A stretch of 40,560 nt of DNA from Pseudomonadota bacterium (GCA_021787615.1 JAJYLP010000024.1:1-40560), one strand, 5' to 3'. Numbered from the stretch's first letter, positions 8,683 to 17,279 are shown. The notes: generated from the sequence alone by a model not told the origin. Program-made: numbers and translations.

Positions 8683-9351
8683 CTATTCGTGCTCCTTCAG
8701 CGACTCGAGGTGATGCAGGTCGAGGCTCTCGAAGCGCTCGCGGATCTGGAAGAAGAACACCCCCAGCACCAGCACGGCCACCAGCACATCGAGGGCGACG
8801 CCGAGCTCGACCACCATCGGCATGCCGTAGCTCGCGCTCATGGCGCCGAAGAACACGCCGTTCTCCATCGACAGGAACCCCACGACCTGCGACATCGCCT
8901 TGCGCCGCGTGATCATCATCAGGAAGGCGAGCAGCACAACGCTCACCGCGATCCCGATGGCGCTACGCGTGGCGGTACTGGTGAGCCGGGTAATGGGCTG
9001 CGCCAGCGCGAAGGCGAACACCACGATCACCAGGCCCGCGAGCATGGTCCCGGAAACGTTCAACAGTGGCTCGGTGTCCCAATACACCTCGAGCCTGCGG
9101 ATCAGCCTGTGCAGCAGCCACGGCAGGAATGCCACTTTGAGTGCGAGCGTGAGGGCGGCCGAGAGATACAGATGTCCCTCCCCCGTCCGCCAGGCGAGCA
9201 GCAGAGTCGCCGCGGCCAGCACCGCGCCCTGCACGGCGTAGAGATTGACGAGCGTCACCACGCGCCGCTGCGACAGCATGGCGAAGGACAGCAGCAACAG
9301 CAGCGCCGCGCAGGCATCGAGCAGCTGTTGATAGAGAGAAAGGTGTGTCAT
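8683..9351 (-). CDS. hyfE: Membrane subunit HyfE-like (NuoK-like C-terminal half)
   Basis: A 222-residue hydrophobic protein beginning MTHLSLYQQLLDA, close in length to HyfE of E. coli. Helices alternate with short charged loops, and the C-terminal part has a NuoK-like FLSMENGVFF and ends in a charged tail (RERFESLDLHHLESL). The open frame runs much further upstream, but that part lies antisense-frame over the hyfC-like gene. The ATG at 9351 follows the upstream stop by only 5 nt and matches family starts. No separate HyfD gene is present in this operon. Confidence 0.88.
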   Translation of the reverse strand: MTHLSLYQQLLDACAALLLLLSFAMLSQRRVVTLVNLYAVQGAVLAAATLLLAWRTGEGHLYLSAALTLALKVAFLPWLLHRLIRRLEVYWDTEPLLNVSGTMLAGLVIVVFAFALAQPITRLTSTATRSAIGIAVSVVLLAFLMMITRRKAMSQVVGFLSMENGVFFGAMSASYGMPMVVELGVALDVLVAVLVLGVFFFQIRERFESLDLHHLESLKEHE

Positions 9352-9356
9352 CGCGC

Positions 9357-10307
9357 TCACGCTCCAAGCAGCACGTGCACCAGAAGGCCGAGCACGGCAA
9401 ACAGGAACGCCGTGCCGAGGAACTCCGGAATGCGCATCACCCGCATCTTGGCCGACACCGTCTCGATCAGCGCCAGTCCCGCACCGGCGGCGGCGAGCTT
9501 CACCGCAAGCGCCGGGATGGCCACGAGCAATCCCACGGGGCCGATGTGCCCGGTTGCCACGCCCCAGGGCAGGAACAGCGCGAAGCCGATGCAGACGTAG
9601 TTGAACAGCTTCAGCTGCGCGCCCCACTCCATCAGGGCGAGATGGCGCGCCGAGTACTCGAGCACCATGGCCTCGTGGATCATGGTGAGCTCGAGATGCG
9701 TGGCGGGATTGTCGACGGGGATGCGCGCGTTCTCCGCCAGCAGCACCAGGATGAAGGCCACGGCGCTGAAGGCAAGTCCGGGCGAGAGCCCGAGATGCCC
9801 CGAGGCGAGGTGCTCGGTGATGGCCGGAAGCGCGGTGCTCGAGGAGACCAGGGAGGCGACGAAGATCACCATGAGCAATGCCGGCTCGGCGAGGAACCCG
9901 ACCATCATCTCGCGGCGCGCCCCCAAAGTGCCGAACGCGGTGCCGACATCCATCGCCGCCAGCGTCATGAACATGCGCGCGGCGGCGAGCAGCCCCACGA
10001 GGGCGATGGCGTCCGCGGACACGACCAACGGCAGCCGCGTGCCCATTGACGGGATGATGCCCGCGGCGAGCACCATCGCGCCGAAGACGACATAGGGGGC
10101 GATGCGAAACAGCGGTGACGCGTTCTCGGCGATCACCGCCTCCTTGTGGAAGAGCTTGTGCAGACTGCGGTAGGGCAGCCACAGGCTCGGGGCGCGGCGG
10201 TTCTGCAGCCACGCGCGGCACTGGTTCACCCAGCCGAGAAGAGCCGGCGCCGCCGCGAGCGCCACCACCATCTCGAGCACCTGGGTGATCCAGTCGAGCG
10301 CGCTCAT
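9357..10307 (-). CDS. hyfC: Membrane subunit HyfC/NuoH-like
   Basis: A 316-residue membrane protein of the NuoH/HycD/HyfC family, the subunit linking the peripheral arm to the pump subunits. The hallmark loop ENARIPVDNPATHLELTMIH is present near residues 197-216, with the conserved acidic and proline positions of the family. About eight membrane helices are expected. Its ATG overlaps the hyfB-like stop by four bases, indicating translational coupling. Confidence 0.92.
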   Translation of the reverse strand: MSALDWITQVLEMVVALAAAPALLGWVNQCRAWLQNRRAPSLWLPYRSLHKLFHKEAVIAENASPLFRIAPYVVFGAMVLAAGIIPSMGTRLPLVVSADAIALVGLLAAARMFMTLAAMDVGTAFGTLGARREMMVGFLAEPALLMVIFVASLVSSSTALPAITEHLASGHLGLSPGLAFSAVAFILVLLAENARIPVDNPATHLELTMIHEAMVLEYSARHLALMEWGAQLKLFNYVCIGFALFLPWGVATGHIGPVGLLVAIPALAVKLAAAGAGLALIETVSAKMRVMRIPEFLGTAFLFAVLGLLVHVLLGA

Positions 10308-12301
10308 GACATCAACGCCACCGCCAGCAGCACCAGCAGAGTCGCGAAGCTGTAGAGCAGGTAGATCGAGATCCGCCCCTGCTGCACGCGGGCGGCCGTG
10401 TTGGCCAGCCGCTCGACGGCGCCCGCGATCGGCTCGTACGCCAGCTTCCAGATCCGCTCCCGGATGGCGATGCGGTAGTGGGGCGCGCGGTCGGCCGGCG
10501 CGGGAAGCTCGCGCTCGATCTCAAAAAACGACTGGAACAGGTGCCGGATCGGCTGGCCGAAGCCCTCGGCCGTGTCCTGCATGCGCGGCGTGAGGGCGCC
10601 GAAGCCGCAGTCCCAGGCGGGACCGCGCCGCACGCGCTGATGGTATGTCAGGCGCACCCCGAACACGGTCAGGAGCACCACGGCGAGGGTCGCCGTCAGG
10701 AACACCAGAGGACCGTACGAGACCGGCCGACCGGGCACGGGCGCGAGCAGCCACCAGTGGGGCGAGGCCTGCGGAACGGCCGCACCGATCAGCTGGCGGG
10801 TGACCGCCCCGAGGGCGTTGATCACCTGCAGAGGGAACAGCCCGAGCGCCAGGCAGCCGAGGGCAAGCCAGGTGAGCCCGACCCGCTCGAGCCAGCCGCA
10901 GTCGTGCGCCTGCGCCAGCGAGGCCTCGCGCGGCTGGCCGAGGAAGATGACCCCGTAGAACTTCACCATGACGTAGCCGGCGAGTGCCGCGCCAAGCGCC
11001 ACCAGCGCCATGCCCATCGGGATCAGCAGGTTCACGAACGCATGCGGCAGATGATCAGCGAACAGGAACGACTGCAGCAGCAGCCACTCCGACACGAAGC
11101 CGTTCAGCGGCGGGAGGCCGGCGATCGCGAGCGTCCCGATGAGCGTCAGCCAGGCCACCCAGGGCATGCGGTGGATCAGCCCCCCCAGGCGCCCGAGATT
11201 GCGCTCGCCGGTGGCATGCAGCACCGAGCCGGTGCCGAGGAACAGCAGGCTCTTCATGAACGAGTGGTTCAGACAGTGATAGAGCGTGGCGAGCAGCGCG
11301 AGCGCCGCCACGGCCTTCATCCCCGAGCCGGCGAAAACGATCGTCAGCCCGATGCCGGTGAACACAATGCCGATGTTCTCGACCGAGGAGTAGGCGAGCA
11401 GGCGTTTCATATCCGTCTGCACGGCCGCGAACAGCACGCCGTAGAAGATCGTGAGCAGCCCCAGGATCAGCGGCGCGAGTCCCCACCACCACACCGGAGG
11501 GCCGAGCAGGTCGAGCCCCACCCGCAGCATGCCGTACACGGCGGTCTTCAACATCACGCCGCTCATGAGCGCCGAGACCGGCGAGGGGGCCGCCGGGTGC
11601 GCCTCCGGAAGCCACACGTGCAGCGGCACTAACCCCGCCTTGGCGCCGAAGCCGACGAGCGCCAACATGAACGCGGCGGCCGCCCAGCCCGGCGAGAGGT
11701 GCGCGGCGCGCATGGCGGCGAAGGTGAACTGCCAGCTGCCGCCCTGCAGCACCCCGAAGGAGAGCAGCAGGCAGATCGCCCCCACGTGCGCCATCAGCAG
11801 ATAAAGAAAGCCCGCGCTGCGGATCTCGGCCATGCGGTGCTGCGTCACCACCAGGAAGTACGAGGACAGCGCCATCACTTCCCAGGCCACGAGGAAGCTG
11901 TACGCATCGTCGGCGATGAGCACGAGCCCCATGCTCGCGAGGAACAGGTGGTACTGCAGGCACAGCAGCCCCGGGGGCGTGCCCTCCCCGGCACGGAAAT
12001 ACCCTCCGGCGAAGAGCGAGATCCCCCCGGAGCTCGCCCCGAGCAGCACCAGGAACACGCTCGAGAGCGGATCGAGCCGCAGGTGCGCCGGCAGCCCGGG
12101 AAGCCCCAGCGGCACGATGAGCCGCTCGATCCCGCCGCCGACGAGACTCGCCGCCGCCAGTCCCGCCAGCGCGAACCCGAGCAGCGCGCCGAGCGGGAAC
12201 AGGAAGCGCCCGGTGAGCGCGACGCTGCGCGGGCGCAACAGCCCGGCGAGGCCGATACCCATCCAGCCCAGCAGGAGCGCGATGCAGCCGACGAGGAGCA
12301 T
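10304..12301 (-). CDS. hyfB: Antiporter-like membrane subunit HyfB/NuoL-type, first gene of the operon
   Basis: A 665-residue protein of the Mrp/NuoL-like proton-translocating family. Key residues are kept: Glu141 in LVAWEVMALSSY, Lys221 in GFGAKAGLVPLHVWLP and Lys252 in MLKTAVYG. At least fourteen helices are likely, with a C-terminal extension of about 150 residues ending in one more helix, as in HyfB. It is the promoter-proximal gene of the hyfB-C-E-F-G-I set, which lacks HyfA, HyfD, HyfH and any formate dehydrogenase. The ATG at 12301 has no Shine-Dalgarno; the leader next to it is a run of cytosines. No better start is visible downstream. Confidence 0.92.
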   Translation of the reverse strand: MLLVGCIALLLGWMGIGLAGLLRPRSVALTGRFLFPLGALLGFALAGLAAASLVGGGIERLIVPLGLPGLPAHLRLDPLSSVFLVLLGASSGGISLFAGGYFRAGEGTPPGLLCLQYHLFLASMGLVLIADDAYSFLVAWEVMALSSYFLVVTQHRMAEIRSAGFLYLLMAHVGAICLLLSFGVLQGGSWQFTFAAMRAAHLSPGWAAAAFMLALVGFGAKAGLVPLHVWLPEAHPAAPSPVSALMSGVMLKTAVYGMLRVGLDLLGPPVWWWGLAPLILGLLTIFYGVLFAAVQTDMKRLLAYSSVENIGIVFTGIGLTIVFAGSGMKAVAALALLATLYHCLNHSFMKSLLFLGTGSVLHATGERNLGRLGGLIHRMPWVAWLTLIGTLAIAGLPPLNGFVSEWLLLQSFLFADHLPHAFVNLLIPMGMALVALGAALAGYVMVKFYGVIFLGQPREASLAQAHDCGWLERVGLTWLALGCLALGLFPLQVINALGAVTRQLIGAAVPQASPHWWLLAPVPGRPVSYGPLVFLTATLAVVLLTVFGVRLTYHQRVRRGPAWDCGFGALTPRMQDTAEGFGQPIRHLFQSFFEIERELPAPADRAPHYRIAIRERIWKLAYEPIAGAVERLANTAARVQQGRISIYLLYSFATLLVLLAVALMS

Positions 12302-12315
12302 GGGGGGGGTGGGGG
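12302..12315 (-). repeat. Cytosine tract directly before the hyfB start codon
   Basis: On the minus strand, five C, one A and eight C stand immediately before the ATG. A homopolymer of this length is unusual here, and it occupies the position where a ribosome binding site would be. It lies in the leader, so a length change would not shift the reading frame but could alter translation initiation. Confidence 0.6.
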
Positions 12316-12345
12316 TGATTCAGGATGCGGCGGGCGGTGCATGCT

Positions 12346-12374
12346 ATTATCATTGGATACAGATCAAATGTGAA
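12346..12374 (-). promoter_or_regulatory. Sigma70-type promoter of the Ehr operon
   Basis: On the minus strand TTCACA (12374-12369) and GATAAT (12351-12346) are separated by exactly 17 nt; each hexamer is one base from consensus. Transcription would start near 12339, giving a leader of about 38 nt that ends in the cytosine tract. Confidence 0.6.
12354..12367. promoter_or_regulatory. Weak FNR-box-like site in the Ehr promoter spacer
   Basis: TGGAT-ACAG-ATCAA matches the FNR consensus TTGAT-N4-ATCAA at nine of ten positions. It lies between the -35 and -10 elements of the Ehr operon promoter, where binding would be expected to repress rather than activate. It also sits about 22 bp before the start of the divergent ribbon-helix-helix gene. 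Functional status is uncertain. Confidence 0.35.
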
Positions 12375-12388
12375 GAGGATTCCCTGCC

Positions 12389-12604
12389 GTGTCCCTCGAA
12401 ACGCGCACCGCACGCCTGACCATCCTGATCGATCCGCGCAAGAAGACCGTTTTCGAGCGCCTGTGCGCCGAGGAAGACGCGACGCCCTCCCAAGTGGTGC
12501 GGCGGCTGATCCGGGGCTATATCGAGCAGAGGCAGGGGCGGCCGTGGCGGCCGCAAGAGCAGTCGCTGCCGGCTCAGCGCGCGCGCAGCTCGAAGCAGCG
12601 GTGA
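12389..12604 (+). CDS. Small ribbon-helix-helix DNA-binding protein
   Basis: A 71-residue protein from a GTG start preceded by GAAGAGGA. The N-terminal part, TARLTILIDPRKKTVFERL then TPSQVVRRLIRGYI, fits a CopG/Arc-like ribbon-helix-helix: one strand (residues 7-13), helix, turn, helix. The tail is basic and rich in Gln and Arg. Such proteins are usually transcription repressors or antitoxins, but no toxin gene is adjacent. It is divergent from the Ehr operon, with 87 bp between the two starts, so it could regulate that operon; this is inference. Its 3' end overlaps the rlmKL 3' end by 31 nt in the convergent orientation. Confidence 0.75.
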   Translation: MSLETRTARLTILIDPRKKTVFERLCAEEDATPSQVVRRLIRGYIEQRQGRPWRPQEQSLPAQRARSSKQR

Positions 12605-14745
12605 ATGTGCGGGTTGCGCTCGAAGTCCGCCGGCAGGGTCGCCGCGGAGATGTCCCGCAGCGCATAGCGCGTCTCGAGCTCGGGATCGATCCGGAAGCGC
12701 TGAGCATTGGTCGAGAACACGAGCGCCCCGCCGGGCGAGAGCAGCGGCATGCACTGCTCGATGAGCGCGCGATGATCGCGCTGCACATCGAGCACGCCCT
12801 GCATCCGCTTGGAGTTGGAGAACGTCGGCGGATCGAGAAAGATGAGCTCATAGCGGTGCCCGGCGCGCATCGCCTCGCTCAACCATTGCAGGCAGTCCGC
12901 CTGCACGAATTCGTGCCGGGGGCCCACGAGCGCGTTCAGCGCCAGATTGCGCCGTGCCCAGTCCAGGTAGGTGTTTGACAGATCAACCGAAGTGGTGCTG
13001 CGCGCGCCGCCGGCTGCCGCATACACCGTGGCCGTGCCCGTGTAGGCGAACAGGTTGAGAAAGCGGGCCCCGCTGGCGGCGCGCCGCAGCCGCTCGCGGG
13101 TCAGGCGGTGATCGAGGAACAGTCCGGTGTCGAGGTAATCGGTGAAGTTGACCCGGAACTTCAGCCCGCCCTCGCTCACCACGTGAAACGCCCCTTCGCC
13201 GCCGACCTTCTCGTACTGCTCGCCGCGGCGGGTGCGCCGCCGCGTGCGCAACTTGATCCGCTCGCGCGGCACGCCCGTCACGGCCGGCAGACTCGCCACC
13301 ACCTCGCCGCGGCGGCGGCGAGCCGCCTCGGCCTCGATTGTGCGGGGCGCAGCGTATTCCTGCACATACAGCCAGGTGAGCGCCTCATCGACGGTCACGT
13401 ACCGGTCGATGGCGAAGGCATACTCGGGCATGTCGGCGTCATAGAGGCGGTAGCACGAAACGGCCTCGCGCTCGGCCCAGCCGCGCAGGCGCTTGATGTT
13501 CTTGGCCAGCCGGTTGGCGAACATCCGCGCCCCCGGCGTCTCGGCGAGCGGGCTGTCCTCGCGCGCCAGCGTGCCCGGCTGACGAAGGCTCCCCGGTTCG
13601 ATGCGCATGCGCAGCAGCCGACATTCAATCGCGCCGTTCCACAGCGTGTGCGTGCGTTCGGCGCGAACGCCCAGTTCCATCCCGAGCTGCGGCGCGCCGG
13701 TGAGCACCGCCGCTCGCCAGCCCGGGAAGTGCTCGCGCAGCACGGCGCCGAGCTGCCGATGCACCGCGCGCGCCGCCGCGAGATCCGCGAGGCGTGCCCC
13801 GTAGGGCGGATTGGTGCACAGCAGTCCGCTGCCCGCGCCGGCCGGCCGCGCCGCCTCGAGCGGCCCGACCTCGAACCGCACCCACGGGGCGATGCCGGCC
13901 CGCTCGGCATTCGCCACGGCCGCGCGCACCGCAGCCGGATCACGGTCGCGGCCCCGCAGGGCGGGCTGATCCGCACTCGGCGGCCGGCAGCGCGCGCGCG
14001 CCGCCTCGCACAAGCGCCGCCAGAGCGCCGCATCGTGCCCGCGCCAGCCGAGGAAGCCGAAATAGCTGCGCGTCAGGCCGGGGGCGCGGTCTGCGGCGAT
14101 CAGCGCCGCCTCGATCACCAGCGTGCCCGAGCCGCACAGCGGATCGAGAAACTGCGCGCCCTCGGCCGCAAGCTGCGGCCAGCGGCTGCGCAGCAGGACA
14201 CCGGCGGCGACATTTTCCTTCAGCGGCGCCGCGAGCGCCTCGCCCCGATAGCCCCGCCGGTGCAGGCTCTCCCCGGCCAGATCGAGGTAGAGCGTGACCG
14301 CGGTGCCGTGCGCGTGCGCATGCACCCGCACGCCGGGCCGATCCCGCACCACATCGGGCCGGGCGCCGCTCGCAGCGCGCAGGGCATCGACGATGGCGTC
14401 CTTGAGCTTCAGGGCGCCGAAGTGACTGTGCGTGATCGTCGGATGGCGCCCGGTGAACTCGCACGCGAGGCTCGTGCCCGCCGCCAGATGCCCGCCCCAG
14501 GGCACCTCGCGCGCGAGGCGATAGAACGCCTCGGTGCTCGGGGCCTCGAAACGGGCAATCTCGAGCAGCACGCGGTTGATGAGCCGCGACTCGAGACAGG
14601 CTCGGTAAGCGGTTTCGAGCGTGCCGCTGAAGGCGACCGCGGCGCTGTGCTCGCGCAGGTCCTGCGCCCCGAGCGCGGCGAGCTCGGCGGCCGCCAGGTC
14701 GGCGAGCCCGCGCGGCACCGTCGCGAGGAGCGATTGAGTGCTCAC
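12574..14745 (-). CDS. rlmL: Bifunctional 23S rRNA methyltransferase RlmKL
   Basis: A 723-residue fused enzyme. The order is an N-terminal THUMP region (about 50-160), a first Rossmann methyltransferase with LDPLCGSGTLVIEAAL and the NPPYG catalytic motif (N2-guanine methylation of G2445, RlmL part), and a C-terminal methyltransferase with FLNLFAYTGTATVYAA and LDPPTFSNSK (N7-methylation of G2069, RlmK part). The fused form and the length of about 700 residues are typical of gammaproteobacteria. The ATG overlaps the stop of the upstream ClC gene (ATGA at 14742-14745), so the two are probably co-transcribed. It is a housekeeping gene with no odd features apart from the convergent overlap with the small ribbon-helix-helix gene. 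Confidence 0.95.
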   Translation of the reverse strand: MSTQSLLATVPRGLADLAAAELAALGAQDLREHSAAVAFSGTLETAYRACLESRLINRVLLEIARFEAPSTEAFYRLAREVPWGGHLAAGTSLACEFTGRHPTITHSHFGALKLKDAIVDALRAASGARPDVVRDRPGVRVHAHAHGTAVTLYLDLAGESLHRRGYRGEALAAPLKENVAAGVLLRSRWPQLAAEGAQFLDPLCGSGTLVIEAALIAADRAPGLTRSYFGFLGWRGHDAALWRRLCEAARARCRPPSADQPALRGRDRDPAAVRAAVANAERAGIAPWVRFEVGPLEAARPAGAGSGLLCTNPPYGARLADLAAARAVHRQLGAVLREHFPGWRAAVLTGAPQLGMELGVRAERTHTLWNGAIECRLLRMRIEPGSLRQPGTLAREDSPLAETPGARMFANRLAKNIKRLRGWAEREAVSCYRLYDADMPEYAFAIDRYVTVDEALTWLYVQEYAAPRTIEAEAARRRRGEVVASLPAVTGVPRERIKLRTRRRTRRGEQYEKVGGEGAFHVVSEGGLKFRVNFTDYLDTGLFLDHRLTRERLRRAASGARFLNLFAYTGTATVYAAAGGARSTTSVDLSNTYLDWARRNLALNALVGPRHEFVQADCLQWLSEAMRAGHRYELIFLDPPTFSNSKRMQGVLDVQRDHRALIEQCMPLLSPGGALVFSTNAQRFRIDPELETRYALRDISAATLPADFERNPHIHRCFELRAR

Positions 14746-16526
14746 TTGATCACGGTGAGGCGGTCACGGATCGCCAGCAGGACGTCATCGCGCGACACTT
14801 CCCCGAGCAGGGTGTAACGCCACTGCCCCGGCGTCACCGGCAGCGTACGCGCCTTCTCGCGCAGAAACGTATCGAGCGCCTCGGTGAGCGACATATCGGG
14901 CGAGAGCGCCTCGTTCACCGGCTCGGCCACCGCCTCGACCGGGGCGTCCCAGCCGATCTCGCCCTTGCGCAGGCGCTCGTGCACATCGCGCGGCCTGAAC
15001 CACGAGACCAGCTGATCGCCGTCCGTGACGTAGACACGGCGCACCGAGCGGCGCGACAGGCGGTCAAACACCTCTGCGAGGCTTGTCTGGCGCGGCACCA
15101 CCACCGCCGCCGGCTTGACCAGCGCCTGCACCGTGCGCACGCGCCAGTCATCACCCTGCTCGGCGACGATGGCCTGAGCGAGCGTGGCGGTATAGACCGA
15201 ATTGCCGTGCCGATAGACCTTGGCGGTGAAATACGCGGTCACACACGTCAACATCAGCGGCAGCACCACGTTGTAGTCGACGGTCATCTCGAAGATCATC
15301 AGGATCGAGGTGAGCGGCGCCTGCGTGGTCGCCGCCAGGAATCCGCCCATGCCGATCACGCCGAACGCGACGGGCTGGGAGATGATGTGCGGCATCATCC
15401 ATTGCAACCCGCCGCCGAAGAGCGTCCCGACCGCCGAGCCGATGAACAGCGAGGGCGTGAGCACCCCGCCCACGCCGCCTGAGCCGACGGTCGAGGCGGT
15501 CGCGAGCACCTTGGCGAGCAGGATCGCGAGCAGCGTCCAGCCGAAGACGTTGCCGAGCAGCATGTTGCTCACAACGCTGTAGCCGTTGCCCCAGACCTGG
15601 GGCACGAACACGGAAATGATGCCGACGCCGACGCCGCCGAGCGCCAGCTGGAAGTACAGCGGCAGTTTCAACTTCACGAACTTCGACTTGCTGAAATCCA
15701 GCAGCGCGAGGAACGGGGGCGCGAGGTGTCCGAGCAGTACGCCGAGCAGGATGTAGAAAATGAGCTCCCAGTTGCTCGCCACCGACACGTGCGGCACGAA
15801 AAAGACGGGGGTGAAATGGGTGAGCCGATGCAGCGTCGCATTGGAGATCACCGAGGAGATCACCAGCGGGACGAAACTCTCCATCGCCATCGAGCCGAGA
15901 ACGATCTCGGAGGCGAACAAGGCGCCGCTGATGGGCGCGTTGTAGGCCGCGGCGATGCCGGCGGCGACACCGCACGCGACCATCAAGCGCAGCCTCGGCA
16001 CCGGTGCGCGGGCGAGCATGCCGATGCGCGAGCCGAGCATGGCGGCGAGCTGCACCATCGAGCCTTCGCGGCCGATCGAGCCGCCGGAGGAGATGGTCAG
16101 CATCGAGCCGAGACTCTTCAGGATCGCGGCGCGAAAGCCGATCCGCCCGTCGCCCACGTTGACCGCCTCGATATAATCGGCGGCCTGAGCGGAGACGAAC
16201 CGGCGCCGCACGAACAGCAGCACCGCGCCGGCGAGCAGTCCCCCGGCCACGGGCATGATCGCCCGGTGCCACCACGGCAGTTGCATCGCCACGGCCACCA
16301 GTCCCGAGCCGTGCTCGGAATGCGGCCAGTAGCCGCTGAAGAGGCGGATGCACAGGCGGATGCCGGCACGAAACACGATGCCGGCGAGCGCACCGGCGAT
16401 GCCGATCAGCGTCGACCAGAACAGAATGCCCGCGAGCTCCTCGTGCCCGAACAGGGCCAGACGCAGCCGTAACAGCAGCGCAAGCGGATTGCGCGCGGAT
16501 TTTCGGGCCTCGGCGTTCGGCTGCAT
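14742..16526 (-). CDS. ClC-family chloride channel/transporter with CBS domains
   Basis: A 594-residue protein. The membrane part (about 35-430) has the ClC motifs SSGGSIGREGSM (gating-type Glu154), AAAYNAPISGALFASE and GSGGVGGVLTPSLFIG. Two CBS domains occupy about 450-590 (VVVPRQTSLAEVF and LSPDMSLTEALDTF). The intact gating glutamate is compatible with Cl-/H+ exchange, but the canonical GSGIP loop reads SSGGS, so ion selectivity is uncertain. It is first in a two-gene unit with rlmKL. The upstream 145 bp hold a long inverted repeat shared with the divergent sodB gene. Confidence 0.92.
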   Translation of the reverse strand: MQPNAEARKSARNPLALLLRLRLALFGHEELAGILFWSTLIGIAGALAGIVFRAGIRLCIRLFSGYWPHSEHGSGLVAVAMQLPWWHRAIMPVAGGLLAGAVLLFVRRRFVSAQAADYIEAVNVGDGRIGFRAAILKSLGSMLTISSGGSIGREGSMVQLAAMLGSRIGMLARAPVPRLRLMVACGVAAGIAAAYNAPISGALFASEIVLGSMAMESFVPLVISSVISNATLHRLTHFTPVFFVPHVSVASNWELIFYILLGVLLGHLAPPFLALLDFSKSKFVKLKLPLYFQLALGGVGVGIISVFVPQVWGNGYSVVSNMLLGNVFGWTLLAILLAKVLATASTVGSGGVGGVLTPSLFIGSAVGTLFGGGLQWMMPHIISQPVAFGVIGMGGFLAATTQAPLTSILMIFEMTVDYNVVLPLMLTCVTAYFTAKVYRHGNSVYTATLAQAIVAEQGDDWRVRTVQALVKPAAVVVPRQTSLAEVFDRLSRRSVRRVYVTDGDQLVSWFRPRDVHERLRKGEIGWDAPVEAVAEPVNEALSPDMSLTEALDTFLREKARTLPVTPGQWRYTLLGEVSRDDVLLAIRDRLTVIK

Positions 16527-16571
16527 CGGTCTGCCCAGGGTGGGGACGCGTTCCTGAGCGCGGCATTATGC

Positions 16572-16629
16572 CCCGAAGGCCTGCCGGGAGACTCCTAGAC
16601 AAATTCCAAAAAGTCTCCTAGCCTTCGGG
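16572..16629. promoter_or_regulatory. Long two-part inverted repeat between clc and sodB
   Basis: Left arms CCCGAAGGC (16572-16580) and GGAGACT (16587-16593) pair with right arms AGTCTCC (16612-16618) and GCCTTCGGG (16621-16629), giving 16 perfect pairs interrupted by an asymmetric 6/2-nt internal loop, with an 18-nt A-rich apical loop. It lies 41 bp before the sodB GTG. A near-direct repeat, AG(A/T)CTCCTAG at 16589 and 16612, is nested in it. It could be an operator, an mRNA leader structure or an attenuator; no known family is recognised. Confidence 0.6.
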
Positions 16630-16670
16630 ACTCGCCTACCGGGATCGGTATCACTGACGGAGAAGCCACC

Positions 16671-17279
16671 GTGACCTTCACACTACCCTCGCTTCCCTTC
16701 GCGCCCGGCGCGCTCGCCGCCCGCGGCATGTGCCAGGAGACCCTGGAGCTGCATCACGGCAAGCACCATCAGACCTACGTCAACGCGCTGAACGGTCTGG
16801 TGGAGAAGAACGACACGCTCAAGGGCAAGAGCCTCGAGGAGATCATCCGCACGGCCCACGGCCGCGACGATCTCACCGCGGTGTTCAACAACGCCGGCCA
16901 GCACTGGAACCACAGCCTGTTCTGGAACTCTCTCTCGGCCACGGGCGGGGGCATTCCCGGGAGCCTCGAGAAGAAGCTCGCGAGCGACTTCGGCAGCGTC
17001 GATAAATTCAAGGAGACCTTCAAGGCCGCCGCGCTCGGCCAATTCGGCTCCGGGTGGGCGTGGCTCGTGCTCGCCGGCGACGGGCGGCTGAAGATCACCA
17101 AGACCGGCAATGCCGGCACTCCGCTCGCCACCGGCGAGGGCAAGGCGCTGCTGGTGCTCGATGTGTGGGAGCACGCCTACTACGTCGACTTCCGCAACCG
17201 CCGCGCGGATTTCGCGGACAACTTCCTCTCGAAGCTGGCCAACTTCGAGTTCGCCACCGCGCAGCTCGCCGCGGCCTGA
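16671..17279 (+). CDS. sodB: Superoxide dismutase, iron type
   Basis: A 202-residue Fe/Mn-family superoxide dismutase. Metal ligands are His28 (ELHHGKHH), His81 (HWNHSLFW), and Asp164 and His168 (LDVWEHAYY). Gln77 in NNAGQHW and the GNAGTPL segment, which lacks the Mn-type Gln, point to the iron form. There is no signal peptide, so it should be cytoplasmic. The GTG start has GGAG about 9 nt upstream and fits the family N-terminus (TFTLPSLPF). It is a single-gene unit between a long stem-loop and a GC-rich terminator-like hairpin. Confidence 0.95.
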   Translation: MTFTLPSLPFAPGALAARGMCQETLELHHGKHHQTYVNALNGLVEKNDTLKGKSLEEIIRTAHGRDDLTAVFNNAGQHWNHSLFWNSLSATGGGIPGSLEKKLASDFGSVDKFKETFKAAALGQFGSGWAWLVLAGDGRLKITKTGNAGTPLATGEGKALLVLDVWEHAYYVDFRNRRADFADNFLSKLANFEFATAQLAAA

